Assembly: GCA_035771165.1 (NCBI GenBank) | Contig: JAWNZC010000088.1 | Coordinates: forward strand, 511,501 to 575,500 | Length of the DNA stretch: 64,000 bases | Source: Paragorgia papillata | Taxonomy: Eukaryota; Cnidaria; Anthozoa; Scleralcyonacea; Coralliidae | Reading direction: 5' to 3' | Shown here: in pieces, positions 43,398-55,136 of the stretch | Layout: the number at the start of each line of letters is the position of its first letter | Numbering within the stretch: the first letter of the stretch is position 1 | Notes under the pieces: generated by a model | Databases searched by the model: none | What the model saw: only the letters and a program-made list of their open reading frames with translations | Told to the model about the DNA's origin: nothing | Program-made: the position numbers and the translations under genes

Positions 43398-45349
43398 CTT
43401 TTTCAGAACAATCTAAGAATTCGGTCGAGTGTGTCGCCGCAAGAAGGAACTATGACCAAAATGCATACTCTCGATGGCTGCCTTAAACAAAAATCAATAA
43501 AAAAAGACGAAGGTCGTAAAAAAGATATTACCCGAGAGGAATACAAGTGTAACAAACACGAAGGAAAAGAAGTAGAATTCAACTGCCTGAACGGAAACGA
43601 AGAACAAGGAAAGGATGAAGAACAAGGAAAACAAATAAATTACCAGAACCAAGAAACACAAACGATAGATGAAGATGGAGATGAATATAGAGATGAAGAT
43701 GAAGATGAAGATGAAGATGAAGATGAAGATGAAGATGGAGATGGAGATGGAGATGGAGATCGAAATGGAGATGGAGATGAACATGAACATGGAGATGGAG
43801 ATGTTGATGAAGATGAAGATGAACATGGAGATGGAGATGGAGATGGAGATGAACATGGAGAGGAAGATGGAGAGGAAGATGGAGAGGAAGAGGATGATGA
43901 AAAGGATGATGAAAAGGAAGAGAAAGAGGAAGAGGAAGATAGAGATGATAATGGAGATGGAAGTGGAAGTGTTTGTGAAGATGAATACAAAGACCAAGAT
44001 GAAGACCAAGCTGAAGAACAAGATGAAGATGAAAATGAAAACGAAGATGAAAAGGAAGACAAAGTTGGTGAAGTTGAAGGTGAATATGAAGTAGATAATG
44101 ATAAAGATATAGATATAGATGGAGATGGGGATGTATATGAAAACCAAGATGAAGGTGAAGATAAAGCTGAAGGCGAAGGTGAAGATGTAGAACAAGATAG
44201 ATTGATGGAGTTGGTGAAAGAAGAAGAACAAGATGAATATATAGAGTTCAAGGCAGATAAAGATGAAGAACAACATGGATATCTAGATCAAAAGGAAGAT
44301 CAAGAACAACATGAATATATAGACTTCGATGAAGACGATGACGAAGAACATGAATATATGAAGTTCGAGAAATTTGATGAAGAACGACACGAATATATGG
44401 AATTCCAAGCAGTTGAAGAACATGATGACCATAAAGATTGCAAAAAATATAAAAAACAAATGAAATTCAGAGATCAAGATGAAGATGAAGAACAAATGAA
44501 AGTTATACATGAAAAGGAAAACAAACAACAATATGAACAACAGGATAACAAAGACTACAAATTATATAGAAAACGCACAATAGTTGAAAAAGGCGGAGAC
44601 GATAATGTAACTCGCATATTGCATAAAATGGAACGATCGGCAACGGAATCGACAGAAAAACCTTCAGAACCAATTATGAAGTCCAGAGTGTCTACCCGAG
44701 AAAGGCGATTGCCCAAAGTGTATACACCTAATAGTAACATGAACGAAGTTTACTGTTTCTGTCAACAAGAAGACTGTGGATGGTATATCATTTGCAACTT
44801 CACAAAGGGTAAATGCTTGAAATACTATCACCCACAATGTGTAGGTTTGAAATGGATTAAAACACGTGAAGATGCAGCCGAGTACAGTAACTGCCCAGAT
44901 GGAAAATCGTATAGATGTCCAATGTGTTCCATTGAAAGTGAAGTGAAAAGAAATGCTGATAGTCCAAAGGGACGTAGAGACAAATATGCACAGTACAATG
45001 ACAATTGTAATAGATTCTGCAAAAAGGAAAAACAGTGTGAATATGAAACCAACAAAAACAGAGGAAATCAGAAAAACCGTACAAACTACCAAAAAACCGC
45101 AGGAAAAGGGGAATATATTTACTACGTAGAGGATGAAATAAAACAAAAATATGCAGAACATGAGGAATATAAAGAACAAGAAAAATTTTCATATACAGAA
45201 CAAATGGAAGATGATGAGCACAATGAATGTATAGTTGACCACAAATATAAATACCAGAAATACGAAGGACAGGCAAAAGTAGAAGAGAGTGACGAGTATA
45301 ATGAATGGTTAGAATATGAAGAACATAGTAGTAATAAACATGAAGTATT
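43398..45349 (+). pseudogene. Element B: acidic protein with PHD-like finger
   Basis: The frame is open from 43398 with a possible ATG at 43452; the exact start is unknown. About 200 residues are Asp/Glu-rich repeats coded by GATGAA/GGAGAT microsatellite DNA (43670-43960), then blocks such as DEEHEYMKFEKFDEERHEYM. A PHD-like zinc finger follows: VYCFCQQEDCGWYIIC, then CLKYYHPQCVGL and YRCPMCSIES, the Cys4-His-Cys3 order that reads histone tails. The frame ends inside a MITE that starts at 45350, so the native C-terminus is cut. Confidence 0.72.
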
Positions 45350-45539
45350 AAAGAAATACCAAATGGTTTTCCGTGTTTGGATACTCTGATCCAAACACGC
45401 GGGAAATTGCGAGACTGGAGAAAGGCGTAACAAAACACGAGCCGTAGGCGAGTGTTTTTAGCTTTTCGAAAGTCGAGCAATTTCCCAAGTGTTTGGATAA
45501 GAGTCTCCAAACACGGAAAAAACCATTTGGTATTTCTTT
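45350..45539. mobile_element. Foldback MITE, 190 bp, inside element B coding sequence
   Basis: Arms of about 75 bp start AAAGAAATACCAAATGG and include CCGTGTTTGGA; right arm is the inverted copy ending at 45539. The loop has AAAACACGAG...CGAGTGTTTT, resembling the inner hairpin of the 727 repeat. A partial related copy follows at about 45605-45690. It supplies the last codons of the upstream frame. Confidence 0.88.
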
Positions 45540-45725
45540 TATAAAATAATCACAAGTGAATATGATATACTGTCGGACATTTTCAAAAAATCGTTTCGGC
45601 AGGAATTTTCCGTGTTTGGATACTCTGATCCACACACGGCAATTGTCCAATCAGGGCTCGCGTAGTATACATGTTATTTTATAAACCACAATGAGCAAGA
45701 GCAAGATGAGAACAAAACATGTTAA

Positions 45726-47456
45726 AGTGATGTGTTATATGAAGACAATAGCAAACATACATTCAGTGCAGGCAGAACACCGAAAACTACAGGTACACGG
45801 ATTAAACAAAGATCTCGTCTTGTTTCTGACCTTTTGAACAACTTTGAAGTTACGGATGATGCCGATTCAGATCAAAATGCGTCACATAATTCAATTGATT
45901 CACAGTCATCTATACGCATGTCAACAATGGCAAGTAGTAAAGGGAGGGATGTACATTTTCTTGATAAAGACACGACAATGGACACAGGAGACAACCACAT
46001 ACAAGATAATCTAGAATCGAGTGACAACGAAGATGTGTTTAATGTGGAAGATGTAGACGATATAGAACATACGGCAGCAGATTGCGAACATATCGATAAT
46101 GCGACTTCTAAATTTATCAATATAAATAATAAGAATAAGTTGCCAGTTTCACATGAAACAATTAGTAGAATGATGGACTGCCCAAATCTACCAAAGAAAG
46201 CTTTTTTCCTTGAAGATATACCATCTGAAGCATATTTTCAATTAAGTGACGAAGAGTGGAACAGAATCAAACCTACAATGTTACAGCCAAATACAATGCA
46301 ATCGTCATGGACGGACATAATGGCACCGCATATGGCGAAGTCTAATGATTTTTGTACATTTAAGTTTAAACGGCATTACCTGCAAAAAGAAGGGTCACGT
46401 AAAAGAACAACGTTATTTGTTTTCACAGCATCTGGAAAATGTATTTTTTAAGACTGTCCGTGTGCTTTTAAGTTGACTATGAAGAGAGATGACTTTATGA
46501 CTAAACTGATAACTGTGTCATACCAAGGAGCAGTGAAACACGCAGCTGGCGAGAGGCATTCCTGTTTTTTACAAAACGATGAGAGGAAAACAATGGTTGA
46601 TGAATTTCATAAAGGAACTGAAAAACCCTCTAAGGTGTATCAAGAACTTAAAGAGAAACTATCGAGCAATGCCAAAGCATCTGGAAATAGATCTGGCTGC
46701 GGAGTTCAATCTACAACAATAAGAAAGATTTCCAGTGAGGCGATGCAAAAGTGCCAAATGGATAAGGACATAGTGCGATCACTTGACAAAGTCCGAAACG
46801 TTTTAATAGAAACTGAAAGTTCGCGCGAGATACCACCTAAAGTTTTACAAGGATTTGTTCACATGATTTGCTTCTTTCCTTTAATTGTTTATATGCGGAC
46901 AGAAGATCAGATACGGCTTTGGCATGAGCTATCAAGAAAAGATATTGCTTACTTGGACGCAACAGGGACCATCATAGGAAACCATGAAGGAAAGAGAGTT
47001 TTGTATTATCCATTGGTGCTTTGTCACCCAAGTGAAGGAAATCCGCCTTTGTCAATAGCAGAAATGATAACAAGCGACCACAGCGCCTCAAACATACGAA
47101 CTTTTCTGGAAAGAATAAAGCGAGACGAATCGAAAGTGTTCAACGGTCGTGTTACAATTCCTCGTCAACTAAACACCGACTACTCCAAAGCAATAATTCT
47201 AGCTGGACTTAGAGAATTTAACAATGAGTCTTTGGAAACGTTTCTCAACCGAGCATTCCGCATATTGCACAAACTCGCAAAGGAACAAGACTTTACACTC
47301 ATGATCCCGCATGTAGGATGTAGCCATTTCATGCATATTGTCCACAAGAATGTAATGTCGATATTGCGTGCTAAAAAAATGCAAGTAACAAAAACGAACA
47401 AGACAAAAATACTGATGTATGGTACCGGTTTAACATGTACTGCGTGTCTCTCTTAG
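45726..47456 (+). pseudogene. Element B transposase, N-terminal and catalytic part
   Basis: One frame interrupted by a single TAA at 46449-46451 (KCIF-stop-DCPCAFKL). The N-terminal part ends in a FLYWCH/GCM-like finger (TFKFKRHYLQKEG, then CPCAFKL, ERHSCFL). The catalytic part reads IAYLDATGTIIG (first Asp), YYPLVLCHPSEG, EMITSDHSASNI, LNTDYSKAIILAGL (second Asp) and IPHVGCSHFMHIVHK. This is a MULE-like DDE pattern, clearly different in sequence from the element A transposase. A frameshift near 47420 moves the protein into the next frame (MYCVSLLVNARTLDEF). Confidence 0.75.
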
Positions 47457-48040
47457 TCAACGCACGCACCTTAGATGAGTTTGATTCGATATTGGAAGAT
47501 GTTACAATATGTTTGCTCAGTGTAAACCAAAACAATATGCAAAGAATGTCGTTTCACCGCATTTGGGGGAGGATTCACAACATGGAAAATAAAGAATTTG
47601 ATCTGGCTTCTTTTCAAAAAGCTGTTAAAGTTGAAATAGACCTGGCAAGTGATACGGAGGGATCGGTTTCTATAAAAAACAATCCGTTCAACAAACATTT
47701 CAATGATATAATTCAAGCCTTAGAAAAAAAGATATTACATGCAAATAGCTGTAATACTATTAAACCAAACAGAAGCTATTGTCCTAAATTTTTCCGATTT
47801 ATTCAATCTCATCTGCCAGAAATGCCGTTGTGGTCTGGAGTATTGTTAGGATCACTCGCCCGTTATAAAAGTAACGAAATAGAAGACCGTAACGAACTAA
47901 AAGACTATCCATACCTGTCATTTACCTCGGCGAACGCCAAGTCTGAAGGTTATATCGAAGGTGCTATGCGACATCTTAAACAAGAAGATTTTCCAGGAAA
48001 AAACCGGCTTAGAGCAGATGCTTTTGTATCACAAAATTAG
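47429..48040 (+). pseudogene. Element B transposase, C-terminal part
   Basis: Continues from the catalytic part after a one-base shift: CVSLLVNARTLDEFDSIL, then SHLPEMPLWSGVLLGSLARY and TSANAKSEGYIEGAMRHLK. It stops at a TAG at 48038-48040 but the same frame continues with basic text (RRRVNYFADR, KKKRSYKKKAN) to another in-frame TGA at about 48207, so these are single nonsense changes inside one long protein. Confidence 0.68.
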
Positions 48041-49651
48041 AAGCGAATTAGAAGAAGAGTAAATTATTTTGCTGACAGAATACACAGTAATCTACGACCT
48101 AAGAAAAAGAGATCGTACAAGAAAAAGGCAAACGATAAAAGTTGTGCGTCTAAGAGTGTGTCGTGTGATAAACAAGATAAGAAACAATCACAGGATAGCT
48201 ACCACATGGCGTGAGAAACGTGGGGAAAAAAGGATCCAGACACCCCTAAACAAAATCCAAAAATCGGTCAGTTCCAACAATCGCCAGTGATACCACTTAG
48301 TAAAACAGCAGACATTAAATCAAGGAGACAGATTAGAAATAAAAAAGTGTCAAAGCGATCATCTGGCTTTTTCATTTTTCTTCGAAAAAATAAACGTAAA
48401 CTACTAAGAAAGTATCGAGATATGTCAGTTGTAACAAAAGTAGCGGCGTCAATGTGGCACGACCTGCCAGAAGAAAAGAAAAAATCGTTTGTTAGAATGG
48501 CAGTAAATGAAACCGATATTAAAATAAATACAGAAACAGAACAAACGACAGGAATTTTAGGTAATGATTCGAAGGCAGGTGCAACAAATAACATGACAAA
48601 TTTTGAAAATACTGAAGATGAAATTGTCTATGGTCATATGGGGTTGCAAAACAAAGGCAATGATTGTTGGCTTAATAGTCTTTTACAGTGCATCAACTCT
48701 TTACCTGTCAAAGTATTACTAACAGCATACAAAAGAAATGTTACACCTGTTATGTCTGCCCTTATACACACACTGAAAAAGCTTGATGACAACGTCAATC
48801 AAACTTTATTATATCCAGGGAAGTTACACGAAGCTTTTCAACGCCAGTTCCATTACACTGCAGGGGCACAAAACGATATTCATGAAAGCTTCACATGTTT
48901 ATGTTCCGGAGGTGGAAGAACTAACAATGTTTTTGAAAATCATTTTAAAGGAGAATTTCAGTATAGCAATACCTGTTCCGAATGCAATAAGGTTGTGTAT
49001 TGTACCCCAGAGGCATTTACAAGCATATTTTTGCCATTGGTAAATGACATTAAATGTTTACAAAAATGTGTATCAGACAATCTAAAAGAGAGCATTATGA
49101 TCAAATGTACTACGTGTAAAAAAGAAACAATTCACGTAAGGAAAGGAAGTTTTGTGGTTTTACCAGACACATTACTAATAGTTTTTAAGCGATTTGAGAA
49201 TCGTGGTGGATCTTACAGGAAGAAACACTCGAATGTTCTACTTGCATCTGACATTCAAGTAACAGCAGAACGCCCGTTTCAATATCGTCTAAGAGCGTGT
49301 GCATTACACCATGGAGTTCACCTTCAAAGTGGCCATTACACAGCATTGAAATATGAAGATAACAATGTTATAGAGATCGATGACACCAATGTGAGAAATG
49401 TTTCAAAGATTTGGAAAAATTTTTCGTCAAAGACAGTCTATCTGGCATTTTATTGCAAGAAAGGTAGCACAGATGATCTTACCAATAGCAAAAGAAAGCA
49501 CAGCGAAGTTGACCCACAGAAAGCTTCTGGAAAATCCGAAAACGAAAATAAGAAAACAGCTACTCAGACAGAAAAATCACAAACCCCAAAACGGCGAAAT
49601 GTTAACGGAGAAAACGCGCACAACACATTGGGACATTTCGTGCAGGGATGA
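48041..49651 (+). pseudogene. Element B: HMG-like box and ubiquitin-specific protease
   Basis: Same frame as the transposase C-terminus. From 48287 the frame is open for 454 codons. An HMG-box-like segment comes first (SSGFFIFLRKNKRKLLRKY, VAASMWHDLPEEKKKSFV). Then a USP domain: Cys box MGLQNKGNDCWLNSLLQCI, AQNDIHESFTCL at the HEF position, zinc cysteines CSECNKVV and CTTCKKE, LLIVFKRFENRGG, and the His box LQSGHYTALKYEDNNVIEID. All catalytic positions are present. It probably formed the end of a transposase-USP polyprotein. Confidence 0.82.
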
Positions 49652-50700
49652 GACTATTTTGTAAGTTTGCAGAAACTGGTTATGAGCTAAAGGGTAGAGA
49701 TTTTAAAACAATCGAATTTCCAGTTACAAATACCAGCTACAAATTGGAGAACCAGGGCTGGCTAAATGACAGTATTGTTGATGCTTACTTATCACTTCTG
49801 GCACAAACATCCTCAGAAATGGGTATAGCAATGTTCGCGTTCAGCTGTCAATTTTTCTCTCAATTACGTCGAGTAATATCCCGTAAGAATGAAAACAGTT
49901 TTTTGAGAATAATATCTAGATTTTATAAAAATGAAGTTTTCGAATCATACGATTGCCTTGTGATACCAGTTAACTCGGCAGACGGAAATCATTGGTGTGT
50001 TGTATACATTGATATATGGAAACAAACAATTTACTATTATGATGCAATGTATAAACGTGTACAGAATTTAACAACGGTTAAACTAATCAAATTTTATTTT
50101 GATCAGCTCTACGAATTCAAGTCGTATGGGGTAGAATTTGAATCTAGGCGTTTCGTGATTTCATTCGACGTTTTCTGGGAAAATGAATTTTATACGCAAA
50201 ATGATAATTCGAGCTGTGGGGTGTACATACTTATGTACATAAGTTTCAAACTTGGATTACTGAATGTCGATCCACTGAAAGATGAAATTGAAGAGATAAG
50301 AACATTTATTGCCAAAGAATTATTAGAACATGAAAAACATGTACCTAGCACAGAAATGTATCTATTACAGAAAGGTACAAAAAAATGCAGTGTCCCCACG
50401 TACTACAAACAACAGGTGGGTGAACGTGTGGTTCTAAGATGCAAAGCTCATGGAGGAGAACCAAAACAATTTTTGTGGATATTTTGCAATACAATTGTAT
50501 GTTCAGAGCAGACGTACATATTTAAATTAAGTCACAACCAAGTTGGAACATATATGTGTCAGGTCACATATGAAGACGGTGTAGTTGTTACGTCATCAAA
50601 ATGTAAAGTAGAATGTGTAACACCTACAAATCTTAATCACGACATAGACCACATTCTTGAGGTATTGAAACAAAAAATTGTTTCTATAAGTGACACTTGA
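49648..50700 (+). CDS. Element B: Ulp1-type protease fused to an Ig-like domain
   Basis: 350 codons, uninterrupted. The N-terminal two thirds is a Ulp1/C48 protease: NQGWLNDSIVDAYLSLL, SADGNHWCVVYID (His), IYYYDAMYKR (Asp), FYTQNDNSSCGVYILMY (Gln and Cys). The last about 110 residues form an immunoglobulin-like fold: KQQVGERVVLRCKAHGGEPK (B-strand Cys), FLWIFCNT (Trp), YIFKLSHNQVGTYMCQVTY (YxC). The ATG overlaps the USP stop by four bases (ATGA), so it may be translated by reinitiation, or the two were once one frame. No signal peptide, so an intracellular Ig fold used for binding is more likely than a secreted one. Confidence 0.85.
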   Translation: MRLFCKFAETGYELKGRDFKTIEFPVTNTSYKLENQGWLNDSIVDAYLSLLAQTSSEMGIAMFAFSCQFFSQLRRVISRKNENSFLRIISRFYKNEVFESYDCLVIPVNSADGNHWCVVYIDIWKQTIYYYDAMYKRVQNLTTVKLIKFYFDQLYEFKSYGVEFESRRFVISFDVFWENEFYTQNDNSSCGVYILMYISFKLGLLNVDPLKDEIEEIRTFIAKELLEHEKHVPSTEMYLLQKGTKKCSVPTYYKQQVGERVVLRCKAHGGEPKQFLWIFCNTIVCSEQTYIFKLSHNQVGTYMCQVTYEDGVVVTSSKCKVECVTPTNLNHDIDHILEVLKQKIVSISDT

Positions 50701-50727
50701 AGTGGTAGATAACTATCGGGTATTTAC

Positions 50728-52299
50728 CGGCATCTCTATTTAACGAAATCAACGGAATCGACGGAATCAACGGAATCTGCCGGAAATTTGGTTAATCGCT
50801 TACTAACAAATGGTTAATAAAATACATTTATTTACGTTTATTAGCTGAGACAAACTGATCTGTCGTCGATACTTCAAGTAAGGTTATTGGATTCGACATA
50901 TTACGTACATATATACGCGTAATTGTTGAAAGAGATTTTATATTTTTGATTGCTATGATTGCGCAAATATACGTGTCTCATTTTAAATTTACTAAGTGTT
51001 AAGTTGGACAACCTGTGGGTTGATTAACAGAAAAAGATTTTCGATTTTTAACTAAGGATCATAGCAAAACAACCTTTTGAAGCTTGGTTAAATGTAAATA
51101 AAAAAATCAGGGGTCTTCATTTTAATTCATTTATAAAGATATAAATACACAAGTGCTCTGTCTGTTGAACTCATTCTTTGAATCATAAACACGGGTATTT
51201 TTATCAAGACGATTACATTTAGCGTTTTCCGCACGTAGAAGGTACTATTGCGTCATGGATTGCACAAATGCAACAAATAAATTGTTGATTGGATATTCCA
51301 CACAGACAACTGATAGTTATATTGGATTTTAACCATACAGTTGCCTAAGTGAACTAAAGCTCAAAGCTTCAACATATATATGAATTAGATCATATTAAAC
51401 ATTACGCATGTTTTTGACTATGCTATAAAACACATATTTGAAAATATTGTGCAATTTTTTTAAATATAAATCTTATATCCCTAATCCCCTAGTAAATAAA
51501 GGCATGTAAGAAAGACGGCCACAGTACCCCTCAAAATTAGGTCTTCCTGGAGGAGTTTGGGTTTTGGTCGAGTATCGAGGGTTGCAAGCCGAGGGTCGTA
51601 AAATACGCCAAAATTTACGCACATAATTTCCTACTAGCGGCACAAATAATATTTAGGCGGAAGATATACATGTTTTGGACATTTCATGCGCGCGGCAAAG
51701 ATGTTTACTCGGCACTGATGACAGGAAATATTTAGTAAATTTGTCTACAAAATTTTATTACAAAATTTATTTGTTGCATTTGTGCAATCATGACGCAATA
51801 GTATACCTTCTACGTGCGAAAAACGCTAAATGTAATCGTCTTAATAAAAATACCCGTGTTTATGATTCAAAGAATGAGTTCAACAGACAGAGAGAACTTG
51901 TATATATATATCTTTATAAATGAAGACCCCTGATTTTTTTATTTACATTTAACCAAGCTTCAAAAGGTGGTTTTGCTATGATCCTTAATTAAAAATCGAA
52001 AATCTTTTTCTGTTAATCAACCCACAGGTTGTGTCCGACTTAACAGTTAGTAAATTTAAAATGAGACACGTATATTTGTGCAATCATAGCAATCAAAAAT
52101 ATAAAATCTCTTTCAACAATTACGCGTATATATGTACGTAATATGTCTAATCCAATAACCTTACTTGAAGTATCGACGACAGATCAGTTTCAGTCTCAGC
52201 TAATAAACGTAAATAAATGTATTTTATTAACCGTTTGTTAGTAAGCGATTAACCAAATTTCCGGCAGATTCCGTTGATTCCGTTAAATAGAGATGCCGG
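50728..52299. mobile_element. Large foldback element, 1.57 kb
   Basis: Inverted arms of about 540-560 bp (50728-51287 and 51763-52299) with roughly 95% identity by eye, ends CCGGCATCTCTATTTAACG, and an AT-rich spacer of about 475 bp. No coding capacity that can be supported. It begins 28 bp after the stop of the Ulp1-Ig gene, so it may be part of element B's 3' end or a later insertion. Confidence 0.85.
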
Positions 52300-54545
52300 G
52301 TATTTACTGTAAGGAATAAAATATTTATTCCGAAATTTAAATCGCATAATCACCTGTAGGAGATGGGGTTTTTTATTGCGCAACTGGCAGCTGATATGAC
52401 ACAACGCGGCCTGTAAGGAATATTACTTGCGCAACAGGATGACACAGATTGACCAAATACACTGAATTGTTGTGTTGCCGTTGCAGCGGATATGTACGAC
52501 TTGGCGCGACGAATGTGTCAGTATGTATACAAAAGTTGCGAACATCTTATTTCAATTTCAATTATTATTCAATAAACAGAGTTCAAAACCTCATTAAGAA
52601 TTCATGAAGCCAAAACAAAGGAAATCCATCTTTAATGAGTGTCTTTATATGTGATATAGTAAGATCATTCAACATATGGACAGTCTCTAGGGGCACGTTT
52701 TTGAAGCGGTTCATTAAACTCACAGCATGTGTTTTATCAGGTCAAAACTACTCGGGCTGCGCCCTCATGGTTTTAAATCTGGTAAAACACTGCTGCTCGT
52801 TTATCAAACTATACATAATATAAGATGTTCACCGTATTTTTTTAAATTTACATTTAAATTATACAAACGATTCAGTTAAAGATGGCCGACCAGACTCATT
52901 TGCTGCTTTGCCTTTGGCATAAAAAGGTAAGCATGAACTTAATTCAACAATGAACTTATTCACCAACAGCAGTAATTGCGTAATCCATAATGCGATTTAA
53001 GTTTGTTACTGTGGATAGACTACAATGCATTGCGAATTTAAGATGGCGCAGCTATTGTTAAATTAACGTGATTTTTTTACTTTAATCAGATTGTAACAAG
53101 GAAATACAGAACTACAAAGATAAACAACACTACAAGAGACCTAAATATTTAAAAGTGGCACAAATCACAACAAACGAACCAAATATATCTACGGAATTCA
53201 AGTAATAGTGAAGAATGAATTTTAAAGAAAACAAGAACCCCAATGTAAACAATTCCAAATTATCTAGCAATTAAAACCGTACAGGTTTGTTTACCGCATT
53301 ATAAATAATTATGTGTTGGTATAACCTACATATTGCTTATCGGTTTTGCAATTAAATAATAAACCAAGACATGCAATTGGACAGGCTTGCATGTCAACTC
53401 CGTATGTAGTATCCCCGCCTCTAATATAAACAATTGTATTATTTTTTTCAATAAAATGAACCATACTGTATGATATTAACAGCTAAAATTGTTTTATAGA
53501 AGTCAAGAATCGCTCGTTAAGGAAGAGGCATAACATAAAAGAAAGAAAGAAGAAAGAATGACGTCTATTTACATCAATAATACAAGCGTAATCAAAATGA
53601 CAACATCCACTACAAGAACAACACTAGCTTATATAAGTACATAATAATTATGTAATTGCAACCTTTCTGCATTTGACGTCCTGTTTCCATTCTATATATG
53701 CATTAAGCTGGTACTTAACCACAGCGAAATACGATATCTATTCTTGATTACACCACACGACAAGCCTGAATAATAATAATAGAGACAAAGCTGAACTTGG
53801 ATTTCAACTATATAGATGACAGAGTGGATTAAGAAAACATATCGATTCCGGCAGTTCAGGGCAACATGGATTTTATAAATGGCATTTTTTTATACTGTGA
53901 AATAGTACATCAAGCAAAAGAGTTGATTGAGTATTAAGTTTAGAATACATTCAGCATGTAACGTCAATTTCTTCTCGATTTGTCTTTTGAATTCCTTTCA
54001 ATTTCAGTCGTTCATTGTCTTCGCATTTGCATATTTTGAACATAATTTTGAACAAGCAAGTGCGGAAAATGACGTATTCTACACTTATTAAAAGGGTCTA
54101 TATATATATATATTTATTATTTTTAATCAAAGGATATCCTTATTTAGTATATAGCATGCTATCGGATATGAGCTTTTGCGTAATCTGATTGGTTCCCTAC
54201 TACTAGGCTATCAGCTCATATCCTACTAGTAGAGGAAAAACAAGATGGCAGCATGTTTTTTTAAACTGCCGAAAAGAGTTGAAATTGACGGATTTTCATA
54301 CAGAAAAACATCAACACCCTCAAACCAATGTATAAAAAAACAACATTGTGTAAAAATACATTAACAAATACACAATTTAGCATGTCAAATCGGAAAATTC
54401 ACCTAAAAGTGACGTCTTTTTACTTCAGAAACACGACTAAATTAGCGGGTTGATATTAATTTGTTGCCAAACAAAGAAACTCACGGTTAAAATCAAGCTG
54501 ACAACACACATTTCGTAGGAGATCACCAGTAAAGAGACTTTTTTT
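52300..54545. other. Gene-poor AT-rich stretch
   Basis: No gene seen. It begins with a small palindrome GGAATAAAATATTTATTCC at about 52313. A TA run lies near 54100. The text around 54165-54235 (GAGCTCATATCC) resembles 55080-55135. Confidence 0.5.
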
Positions 54546-54655
54546 ATTTAGATAAGCATTTGGAGTAGTAAAAAGCATGTTATTTTTCAAAAACAACCAT
54601 ATTTAGATAAGCATTTGGAGTAGTAAAAAGCATGTTATTTTTCAAAAACAACCAA
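54546..54655. repeat. Exact 55-bp tandem duplication
   Basis: GATAAGCATTTGGAGTAGTA at 54551 repeats at 54606 with the rest of the unit, with almost no difference, so it is recent. Confidence 0.9.
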
Positions 54656-54939
54656 CTAAGTAATTTAGTTTCACTGCCGAAGGTGTTTCAGTTTCATTTT
54701 TGCATGAAATCAAAACCTTTTCATGACAGCAACGCTAATATAAACAACTGACCCACCTTTTGACTTCATAAAGGTACCTTTCAATCTTTTTTGTTGATCT
54801 GCTTAAGACATTTTTTGCCTCTCGAGCAACATTTATGCAACATTTCACTGAAGCTGTTTACCGAACAGCTCAGCGAGAAACTCTGTGTGAATGCATCATT
54901 ACGCATGGCGGAAGTATTAGTTGCCTGTTGCCTATGCTG

Positions 54940-55110
54940 GAAGTTTGTCGTTTCAAACATTTCGCTGTAATTTTGTCTCTTGTACATTGTCTCTGTTTCA
55001 AACATTTCGCTGTTGCATTGTCTGTTTCAAACATTTTGCTGTAATTTTGTCTCTTGTTATTCGCTCTCGTCGTATACGAACTAATAGCCAACTCGGCGAA
55101 GCGCCTCGTT
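54940..55110. repeat. Short direct repeats and a hairpin
   Basis: Three copies of TTTCAAACATTTCGCTG with spacer variants (54950-55045), then an inverted repeat CGTATACGAACTAATAGCCAA / TTGGCTATGAGCTCATATACG at 55071-55130. Short frames on both strands are products of the repeat. Confidence 0.7.
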
Positions 55111-55136
55111 GGCTATGAGCTCATATACGACTCGAG

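Noticed and set aside
43494..44276. Antisense frames of 200-260 residues rich in Phe/Ile or Ser/Pro
   Set aside because: Shadows of the acidic repeat on the other strand; repeat composition keeps all frames open.
44664..45510. Antisense hydrophobic frames resembling membrane proteins
   Set aside because: Opposite strand of the PHD-bearing frame, whose Cys/His pattern supports the plus strand.
50728..52299. A gene in the foldback spacer (82-residue frame at 51675)
   Set aside because: It crosses from spacer into the right arm and has no domain or repeat-independent support.
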